NCBI RefSeq assembly: GCF_037975245.1
Contig: NC_092572.1
Location: 33,949,989 to 34,013,988, forward strand
Origin: Apostichopus japonicus
Lineage: Eukaryota; Echinodermata; Holothuroidea; Aspidochirotida; Stichopodidae
Reading direction: 5' to 3'
Length of the DNA stretch: 64,000 nt
The notes below the pieces were generated by a model. It saw nothing but the letters and a program-made list of their open reading frames with translations. It was not told the DNA's origin and ran no database searches. This document shows, one piece after another, positions 43,834 through 56,292 of this stretch. Position numbers and translations under genes: made by a program. The first letter of the stretch is position 1. Each line of letters begins with the position of its first letter.

Positions 43834-46747
43834 TCTTTGATGTTTTTTGCTTCTTTGCCAAGATTGTTTTTGCTTCCTCATGCCATGACTTAATGGTGTT
43901 CATTGTGACAGTTAGCTATAGGAATAATATGAAAGCACAAACATATCATAATTTTACATCTACTTGCCAATATATGGAGAATGCAAAAAGAGCTAGGATG
44001 AAAGAACTAAAACTGAAACACCTCTGCAAGAAAAGGCTATTGAAAATATTGGAAAAATAGTGGTGCTGTTGACAATTTTCATCCTGCAATGAAACTGATA
44101 TTGTTGTACGTCATGAACGAGTGTGTTTGATGCTAATTGTAACTTACATTCTTGACAAATGCGACTTAATTTGCTTTCAGACTGTTTGGTGATATCTTTT
44201 GCCTTCTGCAATGACACACAGAGTAATGTGCCTAAATTTGGAAAAGGAAAACAAAGAATATAGTATAAATATCAATATTTTTGAGTGGAATCATTAGCAA
44301 TTATAATGGCTCACAAGGTCAAGAACCAATAATATAGCAGTATATAGGCCTACCTCACTTGTATATGCATACCTCAGTGAGAGTTGCAAAGGGGGAAGGG
44401 TTAGGGAAGTGTGGTGAGAGAATCTTCCCAAGTTGTGTTTCTTAGATTTTGTGCACTTGAGAGGGGGGGGGGGGGTAAAAGCAGCTGAGTTATAACAATT
44501 AGTCATTTTAAGAGGGGAGGGTTGGAGGTGATGGTATGTGTGGGTGACTAACTACATTCCTTTTTCTTTTGATGGTCGATCCACAGGATTGTCCACACAA
44601 CAGGGTTCTACACATGAGAACTTCTGTTACTTACCTTAAACCTTCCCTATACAGCTAACCATGCATCATACGTATGCCAATTTTCTAAGATAAAAATGCT
44701 TCATTATGCAAATAAACCTAAATACCCTATTAATTGGCAATTAATGACATAAATTTGGAAACAAGATACTCTATAGTTCACCATTTGTGACCAAAGTGGC
44801 AGGTTCTGATATTGAGTAATGTGTGCATACTTAACTTAAAATAGTTCGATTGTACCTGTTCACTTATCAGCTCTATCAGCTGTAACTTCTAGCTAATGCA
44901 GGCATAATTATAGCATGTGTGCAGTAATCAGGGTTGTGGTGATTTTGATTCTCCATGGAAAAAAAACCCTTAGTCTACTTTGCTCCTGATTTTATTTATG
45001 AATTAACCTTTTACAAGTATGGTGAATCTTAATGTAAACACTACCAAATTTCTGCTTACATATCCCAGCGCATATAGATGAGATGTCTGTATCCGTAATG
45101 TATGTAGGCCTACTACCACAAAAAGAATCATATCTCTACAATGTATTTGCGGTGCTGGCTGAAACAAAAAATATCACAATATGGTGATTCTTTGCTTTTT
45201 TTTAGTTATGTCACAAAACAAATTTTAATAAGTAACACATATCAAGACTTAGCCTACAAAACCAATTTCTCTGTAAGTGCTGCAAATCACTCAAATTGCA
45301 TAATCTTGGAAGTTCATCAATTGTGTATTACTGAAACAAATTGGTTGTGGCACACAGTATTACTTGGTAGAAATGGTCTGTCATATGGTTTGAGAAAGCT
45401 GTCTTACTGTACTGACTGAGATAGTTGATGTATATGCACATGGTAGTCATTAACTTAACATCAATAACTGATCATGTAAGGCGCATTCATTAAAATAACT
45501 CACTGAGGTTTGCAAGTTTGCATGCAGAATAATGCAACAGTGCATCGCTTAGAAGATCGATCCTGTGTGATTGGGCCATCTCTTTGGTGATATGAGAGAA
45601 CTTTCTCAGAACTGACCATAATCTTTCCATACATTCCCCGTCCGTTCGGCCAAATGCTTTCTTCCATCTTGTGCTATATGACATCTACACCACCAAAAAC
45701 AAAAACAGAGAATGCTGATAGTTATTAATTTAAAGCAAAATTCACAAATCTCTATTAGTAAAGTCAAGGTCTGGTGTATTGGCCCTTAATTAATAAGTCA
45801 TTACTCGCCGCATGATCTGATGTGCTTGAGCTACCAACCAATGAAGATATTGCTTTAAAGCCAACACACATGTTCTCTGTACAAAAAGCATCTAAGCAGA
45901 ATGTAAGCAGAGCAGACTGTTCCTGTCTAGCCTGTAATGTCTCTTACGAATGATGTTATGTAACCACAGATTTTTTCAAAATATAACATGCACTGACAAG
46001 GTGAAATGGGAGCACTTAAGTTGATAGATCAACTAAACGAATTAAGACCAAAAATTAATTTACAAATTTCTGCAAATGACGCAGGTTAAACCAGCCTTCC
46101 CCTCACCGTGCCCCAACTCCCAGCGGACTAACATATAATGCAATACATGTGCTCCATATATACATCTAGTACACTAGCTTTTTCCTTATCAACATTCTGT
46201 GATTTGGTTCCACCAAAAACAATATAATACTGGTACTGTACTTACTTTAGGTTCATAGTCACATGCACAATTTTAAAACTGTAATGGTCTCCAATTAACT
46301 CAAGGCACACACACTCACCTGCACACATGTTTGTATTACATCCAGACCGAGGACCCTATTGTATTTTCCATTGTTCAAATCCACGTACCCTAACCCTAAC
46401 AATACCCCATACAATAGAATTCTTCCGAGGACGTGGTGATTCTTTAGAAATCACAACCGAGGACCTGAAATTCTTTTGTTCAAGTCCTCGGTCAGATAGA
46501 AAAACAAACGCACCCTCGCACACACACACACCCAATAAAATAGTATTTGTACATACATACTCATACAACTACCTCAATTATAAAACTAGGTGGCATATGA
46601 CACTTGCAAGCCTGTTCTAAAAAATGAATAGTAAAGCAGACAACTTGTCAGAAACGTGCATGTGTTTACCTGGCAATGAAGTTTATGTCCATATGCATGA
46701 AATACAGGCAGTGTCATATCAAAACCTCCCAATTCCGGCATATTCCT
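43834..46747 (-). pseudogene. KDZ transposase C-terminal exons
   Basis: Exons 46747-46670 and 45684-45504 join in phase 0 and give MTLPVFHAYGHKLHCQ, MSYSTRWKKAFGRTDGECME then RLWSVLRKFSHITKEM and SHRIDLLSDALLHYS. This is the LPxFHxxxHxxxCQ-xxYSxR-xxGxxDGExxERLWSxLRxxxxxTKEMxxxHRxDLL core of KDZ transposases. Two further likely exons, 44207-44152 (KAKDITKQSESKLSRICQE) and 43915-43834 (LTVTMNTIKSWHEEAKTILA), match the helical tail of that family, but their phases do not connect directly, so small exons are missing or the gene is damaged. The region carrying the earlier catalytic acidic residues was not found between 46.7 and 52.2 kb. Confidence 0.72.
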
Positions 46748-48110
46748 CTGTGGATAAAGAACAATTGTTAATGATTTATTTAATTCAAAATATAAATTTG
46801 TTGTTTGCATTATACTCAATTGGCAATTTCATGGACATTAATTAGACAGTTTTGTGGTCATTTATCATGTACTACAGTAACAAGAGCACCAACAGTGCAT
46901 AATATCTTACTATGAGGTAAAAAGTATTTAGGGAAGATGGATTTTGCAAGGCTATGGTAGAAAGGGGGCTGTAGTTTTCATGCAATGACCAATAAACACA
47001 CTAATCACTTACTGTTACCAAGTTGCCAAAAAGGAGATAGTTGTAGTAAAAGCATTTAATATCTTAGATTGGTAAAAGGTACTTAACTACTATTTCATAA
47101 CATTTTTTCCATTTTTGTACAAAACTTATCTTTTTGTTCTGTAACATTTACACTGTAATATCCTTGCTAATCTGTATAAGAAATGAGTATCACATTACTG
47201 CAAAGGAAATGACCACTTATAAGGTCAACAAAATGTACCTGTATACAGTGGTTTGTGCTGTGGATCATTGCCATTGAAAGGCTCAGTTCTGGTCAGTACC
47301 AAGAAATGTTATATGGTTAGGAGACATGAGTTGGCAAAGAAGGTTTGCACTGCATGCACTTTAATGTGCTCTAATTGGATTCCTGTCATTGATGTTTCAG
47401 ATAAAGTTAAAATTATGCAAAGGCAATTAATTCTCACTCACGCATGCTGATGTATACTTGATACAGACTGGGGGCATATGGCTGTTGGCTACATGCTTAC
47501 TCCTACACCTTAGAGAGCTATCATCATTTCAAACATTTTAAACTCCTTAGTGATAAATGGAACAAATGACTCTTACTGTAAGTGACCTTTGATCTAAGCT
47601 TCCTGAGCACTAAAAATGCCCCTAACATGGTGATTATGCACTGTGATAAATTTTCACGACAGAATGCAGGAATAGTAGCATTCTATTTGTAGTTATTGAA
47701 AGACGGATAGGCAGACGTACAGACATGGTAGATAGACGGACAGATGGGCAGACCGACGGTCAGACAGATCTATAGACAGATAGTTTCAGATAGATGGATC
47801 TGAAATTGGGCGATGTCTACGGCGGATACTAGTGTGAGCTAAGAATGTGATGCATATTTTCCTCCTACATGAAATTCAATTAATAGAACAATGTGCCGCA
47901 ACAAATTCAAGGAATAAGATTTAGAAATCACTCTGAAACCTAGATTAACTCTACATTGTGAATCTGTTTCCAATGCTAAGGAAAATACATTACGTATTGG
48001 GCATATTGTATTCCACATACAGGTGTAAGAGGTATGCACCTGAATGTGTTCTTTGAATTTGCACACAATATCATAACTTACATGATAGTGTAATGTACAG
48101 TACTGCCACC

Positions 48111-48480
48111 ATGGGCGGCGATCATGGGGGGGACGGGAGGGGGGGACATGTCCCCCCTCCAATAGTTTAGGTGGGGGATATAGAATCTAATATCCCCCCA
48201 ATATTTGGTGGCATAGTTTTTTCTTTGTGGCTATAAGAGCATATTTTTTTATGTTATTGCTAGTAATTTCAAAATAGAAAATGCTTAGATGCAACTTACA
48301 ATTGGTGGGAAGTGCCATTTCCAGCGATCTGGGAGGCATTTTCGGCCAAAATTTTCTTTAACGCTTGGCGCCAACTCATTCCTCGCTACGCACATGTCTA
48401 ACCGTGTCACAATTTGTTACTAAATATCACCAAAAAACAACACAGACTTTCACCGAGAGTAGTTTTTACTTATTTTAATG
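48111..48480. mobile_element. hAT-like element fragment
   Basis: Opens ATGGGCGGCGATCATGGGGG with a CCCCCC/GGGGGG stem (ACATGTCCCCCCTCC) and contains GGGAAGTGCCATTTCCAGCG (48307), also found at 51051 and in altered form at 25561. Its right end was not defined. Confidence 0.5.
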
Positions 48481-48495
48481 AATTAGCTAGACAGA

Positions 48496-48895
48496 CCATG
48501 GGCGCAGATCCTGGTGGGGACAGCGGGACGCGTCCCCACCAACTTTTTCAGTTGTGGGGACATGATATACTGTGTCCCCACCAATTTGTCTTGACCAAAC
48601 GCTGCATTCCAAATTTCCCTGTATTGAACTTTGGCGCAGTTTGATCCAGCATTGTGCAAATGGCATGCAGCTGTTCTCACTTTATTACATTAATCCACAA
48701 AACTTTGTTAAATTTTGGAAGGAAATCGCATTTGCGGCAGTCTATAATTGTTTTCTGGGAGAGGACCCAGACAAAAGTTTTGTATACAAAAGTCTACTTG
48801 GATTATTTGTCTCCTGATTTTTATTTCTGCAGACGCCCATGTGTTCTCCCAACTTAAATTTCTAAGCCATGAGATTTCAAATTTAAGGAGGTTTT
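48496..48895. mobile_element. Second hAT-like terminus, interrupted by another element
   Basis: CCATGGGCGCAGATCCTGGT followed by GGGGACAGCGGGACGCGTCC resembles the fragment at 48111. The family block GGGAAGTGTTATTTCCAGCG appears only at 51051, on the far side of the 48896-51029 element, suggesting that the latter inserted into this hAT copy. Confidence 0.45.
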
Positions 48896-51029
48896 GGGCA
48901 GGTCCAAGCTATTGTATCCCTAGAAGCCAAATTTCAAACTTTACTGAAGCACCCTAAATGTGGTGTCATGTTAAAGCTGAATTATTGAAGTTTCAGATTT
49001 TCAAAATTTTTTGAATGGTTTTGCCTATTCGAACAATTACAGCCGGCTAATTTGCATAAATTCAAATTGCAGTGTGACGTACGGGACATTTGGAATCCTA
49101 TTTCCCTGCCAGCAATATGAACTTATTGAATATAAGTTATGTGGGACATGATACACCCTTCCTTCCAATAATTTTGACATATTATGTTTGGGGGTTCATC
49201 AATTAAATATGCTAATTAGCTAGTGTCCAAATAATGATGTCCCGTACGTCACAATTTTCAGCACTTTTTTTCAAGTTTTGATATGGACGAACAATTTTTT
49301 TTGGGTGATATTCTGTAAAGTTCTAATTAAGAACATTGTTCAACAAAATCCATCCCAAAAAAATTGGAATAATATTCACAGCAAATCTAATTATCAAAAT
49401 TAAAAATGTGACGTACGGGACAAAATGTGACGTACGGGACATAGTGTGGGGGAAACCCTGTATTTATACATAATAAACATGCATGGGCTCCAATGGGGAC
49501 CTCTACTGGAAACCTTCCAATGCTTACAAATTGATTTTGTTGAAAGATGGTAGCTTCAAATAAACTATTGACCGATGACCACCAACAGCCCAGGTGTTGT
49601 TCAATAAACTATCGGGAAGTCAATTGTGTGTGTGTGTGTGGAATACAGAATCATCTACAATGCTTTTCAACATTGACATTGAATGAGGATGACTTCAAGA
49701 ATGTTGAGTTTGCATTTCAACATTTCCTAGGCCTATTGTGAAAGGTGACTATCATGACTGTGCAGCAATGTTCTTGTGTCCTGAACTTAGATAGTAGACA
49801 TTGAGACTTTTAGTTACAAGTGTAGAGTTTCGCTCGCCCAATTTTTGCAGAGGACAATCACTCATGAGTTTGTTCCATAATCAGTATTAGGTCTATAGAG
49901 TTTTCTTTGTTGTACTAGTGTCATAGATGGACATTACGTTGGCGTTACTGTGGAGATTTTGATATGTTTTGAATGGGATGGATCATATTTCAACTTCAGG
50001 GTCAATAGTGGTGAGTATGATACAGTGTTGTACAGTGTAAACCAAAACAGTTTTGCACCAAAACTTTGCATCTCGAATCATTTGTGGTCTAACAAAGCTA
50101 GAATTGATGTTATGAGTATTTGGTCTGGTAACCAGTGTTAGGTCTATAGAGTTTTCTTTCTTGTACTAGTTTCATAGATGGACATTATGTGGACGTTACT
50201 GTGGACATTTTGGTATGTTTTGAATGGGATGGATCATATTTCAAATTCAGGGTCAATAGTGGGGAGTATGATACAGTGTTGTACAGTATATACCGAAACA
50301 GATTTGCATCAAAACTTTACATCCTGAATCATTTGTGGTCTAACAAAGCTAGAATTGATGTTATGAGTATTTGATGAATGTGTAGAGTAGATTTATACTT
50401 TATGCATTCCATGTTTTATGTAGTGGAATGATCTCACAAGTACAGTCACTGCTCTTTTCGATCCCAGAAAGAAGGAAATATGGCATGAAATTACCAATGA
50501 CATTGTTTTGGCATATCCAAATTAATGTTTTTATGTAGAAATCAGCTTGTTATGGTATATTCAGGAATAAAAATATGAGTTTTCATAGTCAATTTTTATT
50601 TGGACAAATTGTCCCGTACGTCACATGTCCCGTACGTCACAGGACAATTTTCATTTGTGTAATCACTGAACTGGAATGGCTTCATATTTTTTTCTAATAT
50701 GTTACAGCTTAGCCCTTGGAAGGTTAGACTATTCACTAGTTATAACAGCTTGATCACTGCCCTCCTAATTTCAGAGCGATTTCAGCTTTGCTCTTTAGTA
50801 AAAAACACACAAATTTCTCTGGTCCCGTACGTCACACTGTACATTAATTAAGATGCGACCTAATTAAAGCAAGTGTAGGAAATCTTCATGAGTTTGTAAT
50901 ACAGTAGCAGCAATAACAAATATGAAAACCTGAAAAAGTTTCTGGAAAACAGATTTTTTATAATTTTTAGACACATTTAAGTCTCTGAAATGTCCCGTAC
51001 GTCACAGTGCAAATAGCTTGGACCTGCCC
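48896..51029. mobile_element. DNA transposon-like element with CpG motif arrays
   Basis: Perfect 18-bp inverted ends, GGGCAGGTCCAAGCTATT (48896-48913) and its reverse complement at 51012-51029, are flanked by TTTT on both sides (48892-48895, 51030-51033), a likely 4-bp target duplication. The motif GTGACGTACGGGAC occurs at 49074, 49408 and 49427 in direct orientation and, inverted, at 49239, 50611, 50627, 50822 and 50992. Such subterminal arrays are usually transposase-binding sites. No transposase is recognised inside, so the copy is probably nonautonomous. Superfamily unassigned. Confidence 0.8.
49882..50374 (+). repeat. Internal 251-bp tandem duplication with open frame in both copies
   Basis: GTCTATAGAGTTTTCTTT starts at 49891 and again at 50142. 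The two copies differ at roughly 8% of positions. Both keep a frame of about 65 residues with the shared core ICFEWDGSYF-like and HLWSNKARIDVMSI. Most differences change amino acids, so selection on the protein is not evident. It is located in the centre of the 48896-51029 element and may be a transposase relic. Function unknown. Confidence 0.75.
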
Positions 51030-52230
51030 TTTTGGAGCATTATTGGGTCTGGGAAGTGTTATTTCCAGCGATCTGGATATCCATGCAACCACAATGGCCA
51101 AGTTACACCACATAAACATTAATATATGGTGTGTAAATGCTACAGAAACCAATTACATACAATTAAATTAACATGCAGCTTAGGGAGGGCATACACTTTA
51201 CGATACATGTGCAGGCTTCTAGGATGACAAGATCAATGAATGCATTAATTCGATTGTGGATACTGAGTGTGCTTTGCACCTCTGATGCATCTTATCATCA
51301 CTAAGAAAAGATGTTAACATCTCTAAAAGGATATAGTAGTTGGGTCTGAAGAAAGGCATAGTCTTCAAATAAAAAGAGGGCAAAGAACAGCAGTTCAGGA
51401 CTTCATTCAGGAATGCTCACGACAACCACCAGCATATCTCATTGTGTTCACGTGATGAATAACCTTCAAGAGTTACTACAAACAATGCACTAGTTTCTGA
51501 AGTATGCAAACTAAATTTCATTCCTGAGAGTCAAAAGAGTTCTTGCAAGTTGAGTTTGACATGCAAATGTGCCAAATAGGTTTGAAGTTTTGGTTTACAT
51601 CACTTGAACTTCACTTATATCATCATAAATCAAAGCAACACAAACATTATGCATTTGTACTTTGCCTACTAATCCATTTCATCAGACCTATGGTCAAGGA
51701 AGTGTACAGTATGTGGCACAGAGCCCAGAAAGGATGTTTCAGTAATTATATTCCTTTGTTAAAGATACAATAACTTATGGAATGAGATTATGTTAGAAAT
51801 AACAGTAGCTGTGGCCTGTCGATCCCTGGATATCTTGGTATTCTCTATTAATGCTCAACATTTCATAGTTGTGACACATAAATTAGGCTTAAAATATGGC
51901 AGAGGATCTTGAAAGAGTCAAAGATATGTTTACAGAGCATCTGCACTATGACAAACATTTTACAGGCTTTAAATCTATCGGCCATTCCCAACCACATCAA
52001 AATGGCATATTCAGCCCAAGTGGTTGTAAGATCCTAAGCTATACCCTCAAACTTGCCCATGGAATTCAGTGCATTACCAAACATGGCAACTAGGGTACTG
52101 TAGTGCGAGTACCCATATCCTTCAATACAAAAATGCAACATAGCATTATCAGTTGAATGGCACATAGAAGCATATCACAGCATGATATTATACAGTGTAT
52201 ATGTATTCCACTATGGTGTATAACTCTTAC

Positions 52231-52333
52231 CATGTTTGTCAAATAACCTCATTGACTTCAAATATTTCTTGTTACAACTGTGTTGTGTGGCAATGAGCTC
52301 TCTGCAGAAATTGAAAGTTGAGCGGTATCCATT
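52231..52333 (-). CDS. Candidate exon of the KDZ-like gene
   Basis: A 103-nt open stretch with acceptor GCTCACAG and donor GTAAGA on the minus strand encodes NGYRSTFNFCRELIATQHSC and KKYLKSMRLFDKH. It lies between the N-terminal and C-terminal KDZ pieces on the same strand. I cannot place it confidently on the family pattern. Confidence 0.35.
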
Positions 52334-53969
52334 CTGTGAGCAAATACATATAAAAAGCAGATAGATAGCTATCTAGACAACATTATGCTCATCACTTAAA
52401 AGGTCAAAAAAAGTTTTGTCAAATAAAAGCAACTTTCATTTCTTGAAGATTTTTATAATACTGTGCAGCAGGGTCCCCTTTAATCTCTCCAGAAGGTAGT
52501 TTTAATAAAGAATTTTGAAAATGTGTGTATTACAAGTGATGTGTAGAAAGTTTATGAAAGCTTCATATGTGCAAGATTCCTTGTACTGTTTTTTGATGGC
52601 TTTGATGGTTTGATGGTTTTTTGAAAGGGGGGGGGGGTGCAGATGGGAGGTGTCTTGAGCAAGAGAGGTTGCCTTGCACAGACTGTTGCTTTAAATAACA
52701 TGTCTTTTTAATATCTTGGATCTTAGAGTATTGTCTCTTTCTGCCATGCCCATTGTACTTTTTTATCTGAATATAGGGCACCAGATTTGTAGGCCCCAAG
52801 CAGACAGTTTGACTCCATCAAAAATGGAAGGCCCAGTGTACCAGGTGTGCAGGTGTCATATTCCTCTTCCTGAACATGATTTTACATTAATAGGTTGCAT
52901 ATCATTGCAGGCAGCCTTCTACGAGACTTGCATGCATTGAAGTAGGTTACTCTAAACTTTTTCTGTTAAATTACACAGTTAGTCGCTATCGATCCTAATT
53001 TACCAGAAATGATCAACCAGTAGCGAATAGGTCTCTTCAATGACCCTCTCCCCAACCCCTCCCCTGCATGTTATTGTGTTACATAAAGCTCAGCCTAGTA
53101 GAGTACAGTGTGGTATTGTATAAGGTCATGATCGAAACAAGCATGAAAATCAATTGTCCTAACCTGCAGTTTAATCTAAGTAGGAACTTCACAGAACATC
53201 ATAGTTTTTTTTAACTGTGGAACACACAGTGTGACAAAATGCATTACATTCATAATTCACAAAGCTCATACTGTAATAGGTGAGGGGAGAATCAGAATTT
53301 GTAGCTTCATTGAGTGTACTGTTTTAATTCATCCATGCCACTACACATTACAGTACCCTAGAAATGTAACCATACAAGAACACTAGAAATTGGCATATAC
53401 TGTAAGTTCCTGCTAGGAGGAACTACTGTTAGTGGAAGCCGTGATTTCCATACTGTAAATCCCACCTTGGGATCATTCAGTGAAAGGTACCAAAGCAATC
53501 ATGAGCATTCCATGTTGTGAAATTTGCAGCAAATGCCAATGTATACTACTGTTTCAATATCTCTTTCAGAACAGCTATCTCTTGGAGCCAAATGCCAATG
53601 CAGAAAAATTAGCCACAGTTCAAATTATACATCAATAAGGTTATAATTTTGGGCATGAAATAATGATAACCTGTACTTGACAGGACATACATGTGTAAGT
53701 ACTTACAGATCACAGCGCACAGACCAAGACAATCTACTTCACTGTGATCCAATTTCAGGAATTGGCATCGCAGTGCCAACCCCTAAACATGGTGCTAAAG
53801 AACAAAGTCACATATTCTCATTATTATCTTTTTTTACTTTGTGTGATTATAATAATTGGGTTTGAAGTTATTTGTGTGTAGTTTGGTAATCTTCAACTAG
53901 AGCATTGGCTACCTCAATCTGGAGGGACTGATGTAAAATATGCTCTCTGAACACAAAAATGGCTTTTAC

Positions 53970-54350
53970 CTTAAACTGTAGTAAGTGGTGGAACTGTGCA
54001 TTCTCTCTGTGACCCCACAGAAGATAGGTCTTGAGGTGCAGTCTTCACTCATTACTGGTTATGAAGTTACAGTGTTGCAGGAATCACACATGTTGGAGCT
54101 TGGGGCAACTGACTCAATGAAAGCCTTGGTAAGCTTGGAACGAAGTGCCTGCCAAGCATTTGCAGCTTCTCTTCCTGTTTCTCCAGCCATCAGATGATGG
54201 TGATGATGATGCTGACACAGTACGAATACTGAGTTCTCCTGTGAGAGGGCTTGGATCACCTTGAAGGAGCTCCTCGGTAGCAGGTGGATATGGGTATGTC
54301 TCCCCAGCAAATAAACTGCTCTCAGGGTATGTCCTAGTCAAAGGGCCACT
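53970..54350 (-). pseudogene. KDZ-type N-terminal Cys/His region, interrupted
   Basis: The minus strand reads ANAWQALRSKLTKAFIESVA then PSSNMCDSC, a TAA stop, and in the same frame MSEDCTSRPIFCG, TERMHSS, before a GTAAAA donor at 53969. The W-x-x-L-x-x-x-L-x-x-A-x-(V/I)-E, then C-x-x-C, then DC, FC and H layout is that of the zinc-binding segment at the start of KDZ (CxC2-type) proteins. One Cys of the later pair seems to be missing, and the stop breaks the frame. Upstream is a Ser-rich stretch in another frame around a (ATC)n repeat. It is probably a decayed first coding exon. Confidence 0.55.
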
Positions 54351-56292
54351 CCTCTCTTTCTGTTGACTACAGGGCAGTTCCGTAAACTAGTAAACCTTTT
54401 CATCAAATATGAAAAAACGTTGAATCATAACATGTAGGGTATCAGATGAAAGCTAAAACTATGCAGTTTTATAATATGTAGCTAATTTTTGTAGAACACA
54501 TTGTTTTTCGGCAGATTAAGGTGTGTATTAATCAACCGAAAAAATCTAAAATTTGCTTCACAAAAATCACTCCAAAACAAAATGCCTATTTTTGCCTGTG
54601 TATCGCCAGAGGAATAAATATTTTTGGATTCGTTTAAGTGATATAATATGTAGATTCAATTTACAAACAGATAAAGTTGCAGGGATTTTCAGTTTTCTGA
54701 GAATAACATTTTTTACAAATGTAAATTGTCATGTGTACGTCCGTCACAGAAAAATCACATTTTTAAAAATTTCATACAGAAGGAAGTACCCAGATTTCAA
54801 GACATCTGCAATTCAATGCACATTTTGAACAGTCAATAACTACATCATGTGCTTTTAATCCCTTGGATTTTATTTTTTTAGAAAATGCTGTGACAGACGT
54901 ACGTATTTTGGTACGTCCGTCAAGTACGTCCGTCAAGCTTACGTCCGTCACATAATGTATTATAGCATGTTTATCACTATATTACATCTGAATTTAATAG
55001 TCAAACCCATTTAGTCATTTACAAAGACTTTAGGTAGTTTTGTGGTTGTTTCATTAGCATAAATGTAGTGGTAGGCAAACTGCATACTACAGTGTCAACT
55101 AGCATATATGTTTGTGTTATTGGTAAGCACTTGGCAAGATATCAAAGGAATGGCATGGTATTGAACCACATGTACAGTGTGCTATTGTCTACATTGATAT
55201 AACACTTTCATCTAAAAGCCTTGTTCACATTAGAAAACATACAGAGGGGATCTGATCGAATAATATCCCCTGCTCGAGATCAACATCTTAGTGTAAATAC
55301 TATCCTACTCAGGGTCAGACCGCGACATGTTGATCCCCTGTTCTGGGGGATATCAGTTCCAGAGTGTGAACACTCGGGGGACCAAGGTGACCTGAGATCA
55401 AGGCAAACGAACTACATAACACCATGCCCAGGGATGTAAGTGCAGCCCCCCCCCCAAAAAAAAAAAAAACGGAAAACTTCGGAGAAACCGGGGAATGCCG
55501 TCCTAACACATCCTACTCCTTGCTCTGAATACTTAAGCACTATCGTTATGTTAGGCTAGCTCAAAAGTATTAGCGCTAACACATCCTACCGTTGGTTCTG
55601 ACTACTTACACACTATCGTTATGTTAGGCTAGCTCCGAGTAACGAATACGTCGCAGCGAAATCCGGAATAAAAAACAGTCTCACATTTGAAAGCGATCAC
55701 GAATATCGACTATCATATGCGTATCCCGTAGATTTAGCCTCTCACAAATATCACAAGCGTAAATTCCGAAACTTATGTCGAGCACCAGCAGTTACGAATC
55801 AACGTGAATTAGGCAATTTTTGCACAGGGGAGCGATAGCTCCCACTAGTCTATGGAATGCAGATATGGAACGCGAAAAGGGAAACCATATTTCGCTGTCT
55901 AAACTAAAGTTGTTGCTGCTGTTTTATCATGTTGTTGCTCAAACTTACATTGTTGTCTAAGCTTACATTGTTGTCTAAACTTACGTTGTTGTCTAAACTT
56001 GTCTAAACTAACGTTATTGCCCAATCACGTGATATAAAAAATATGGGCATTTCGCGCGAAATTCGACTTGCGCTGTATACAAACGCGTCGTTAATTTACT
56101 GACCAATTACGAAATAGTCAGTAAGTTTGACACATATCCCGACCCAATTACAAGCCGGTCAACGCTCTCCACCATGCTACATATATGAGCTGACGCTGCC
56201 CACTTTGCTCCTCTAGTAACTTCCCGTATATGCGAAGAACAAAGGCGGCCTTGTCCACAGGACTGTTTTCCTAAACCCAGGCAGCAATAACG

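Noticed and set aside
47839-48162. 107-codon minus-strand frame
   Set aside because: Starts in the GC-rich hAT-like end and shows no domain. Explained by the repeat.
46747-52231. KDZ catalytic Asp-containing exons between 46.7 and 52.2 kb
   Set aside because: Looked for on the minus strand and not found. The 48896-51029 element occupies much of the space, so the exons are missing or unrecognisable.
53750-53830. Possible KDZ exon between acceptor TTCTTTAG and donor GTAAGTAC on the minus strand
   Set aside because: All three frames contain stops, and the residues do not follow the family pattern.
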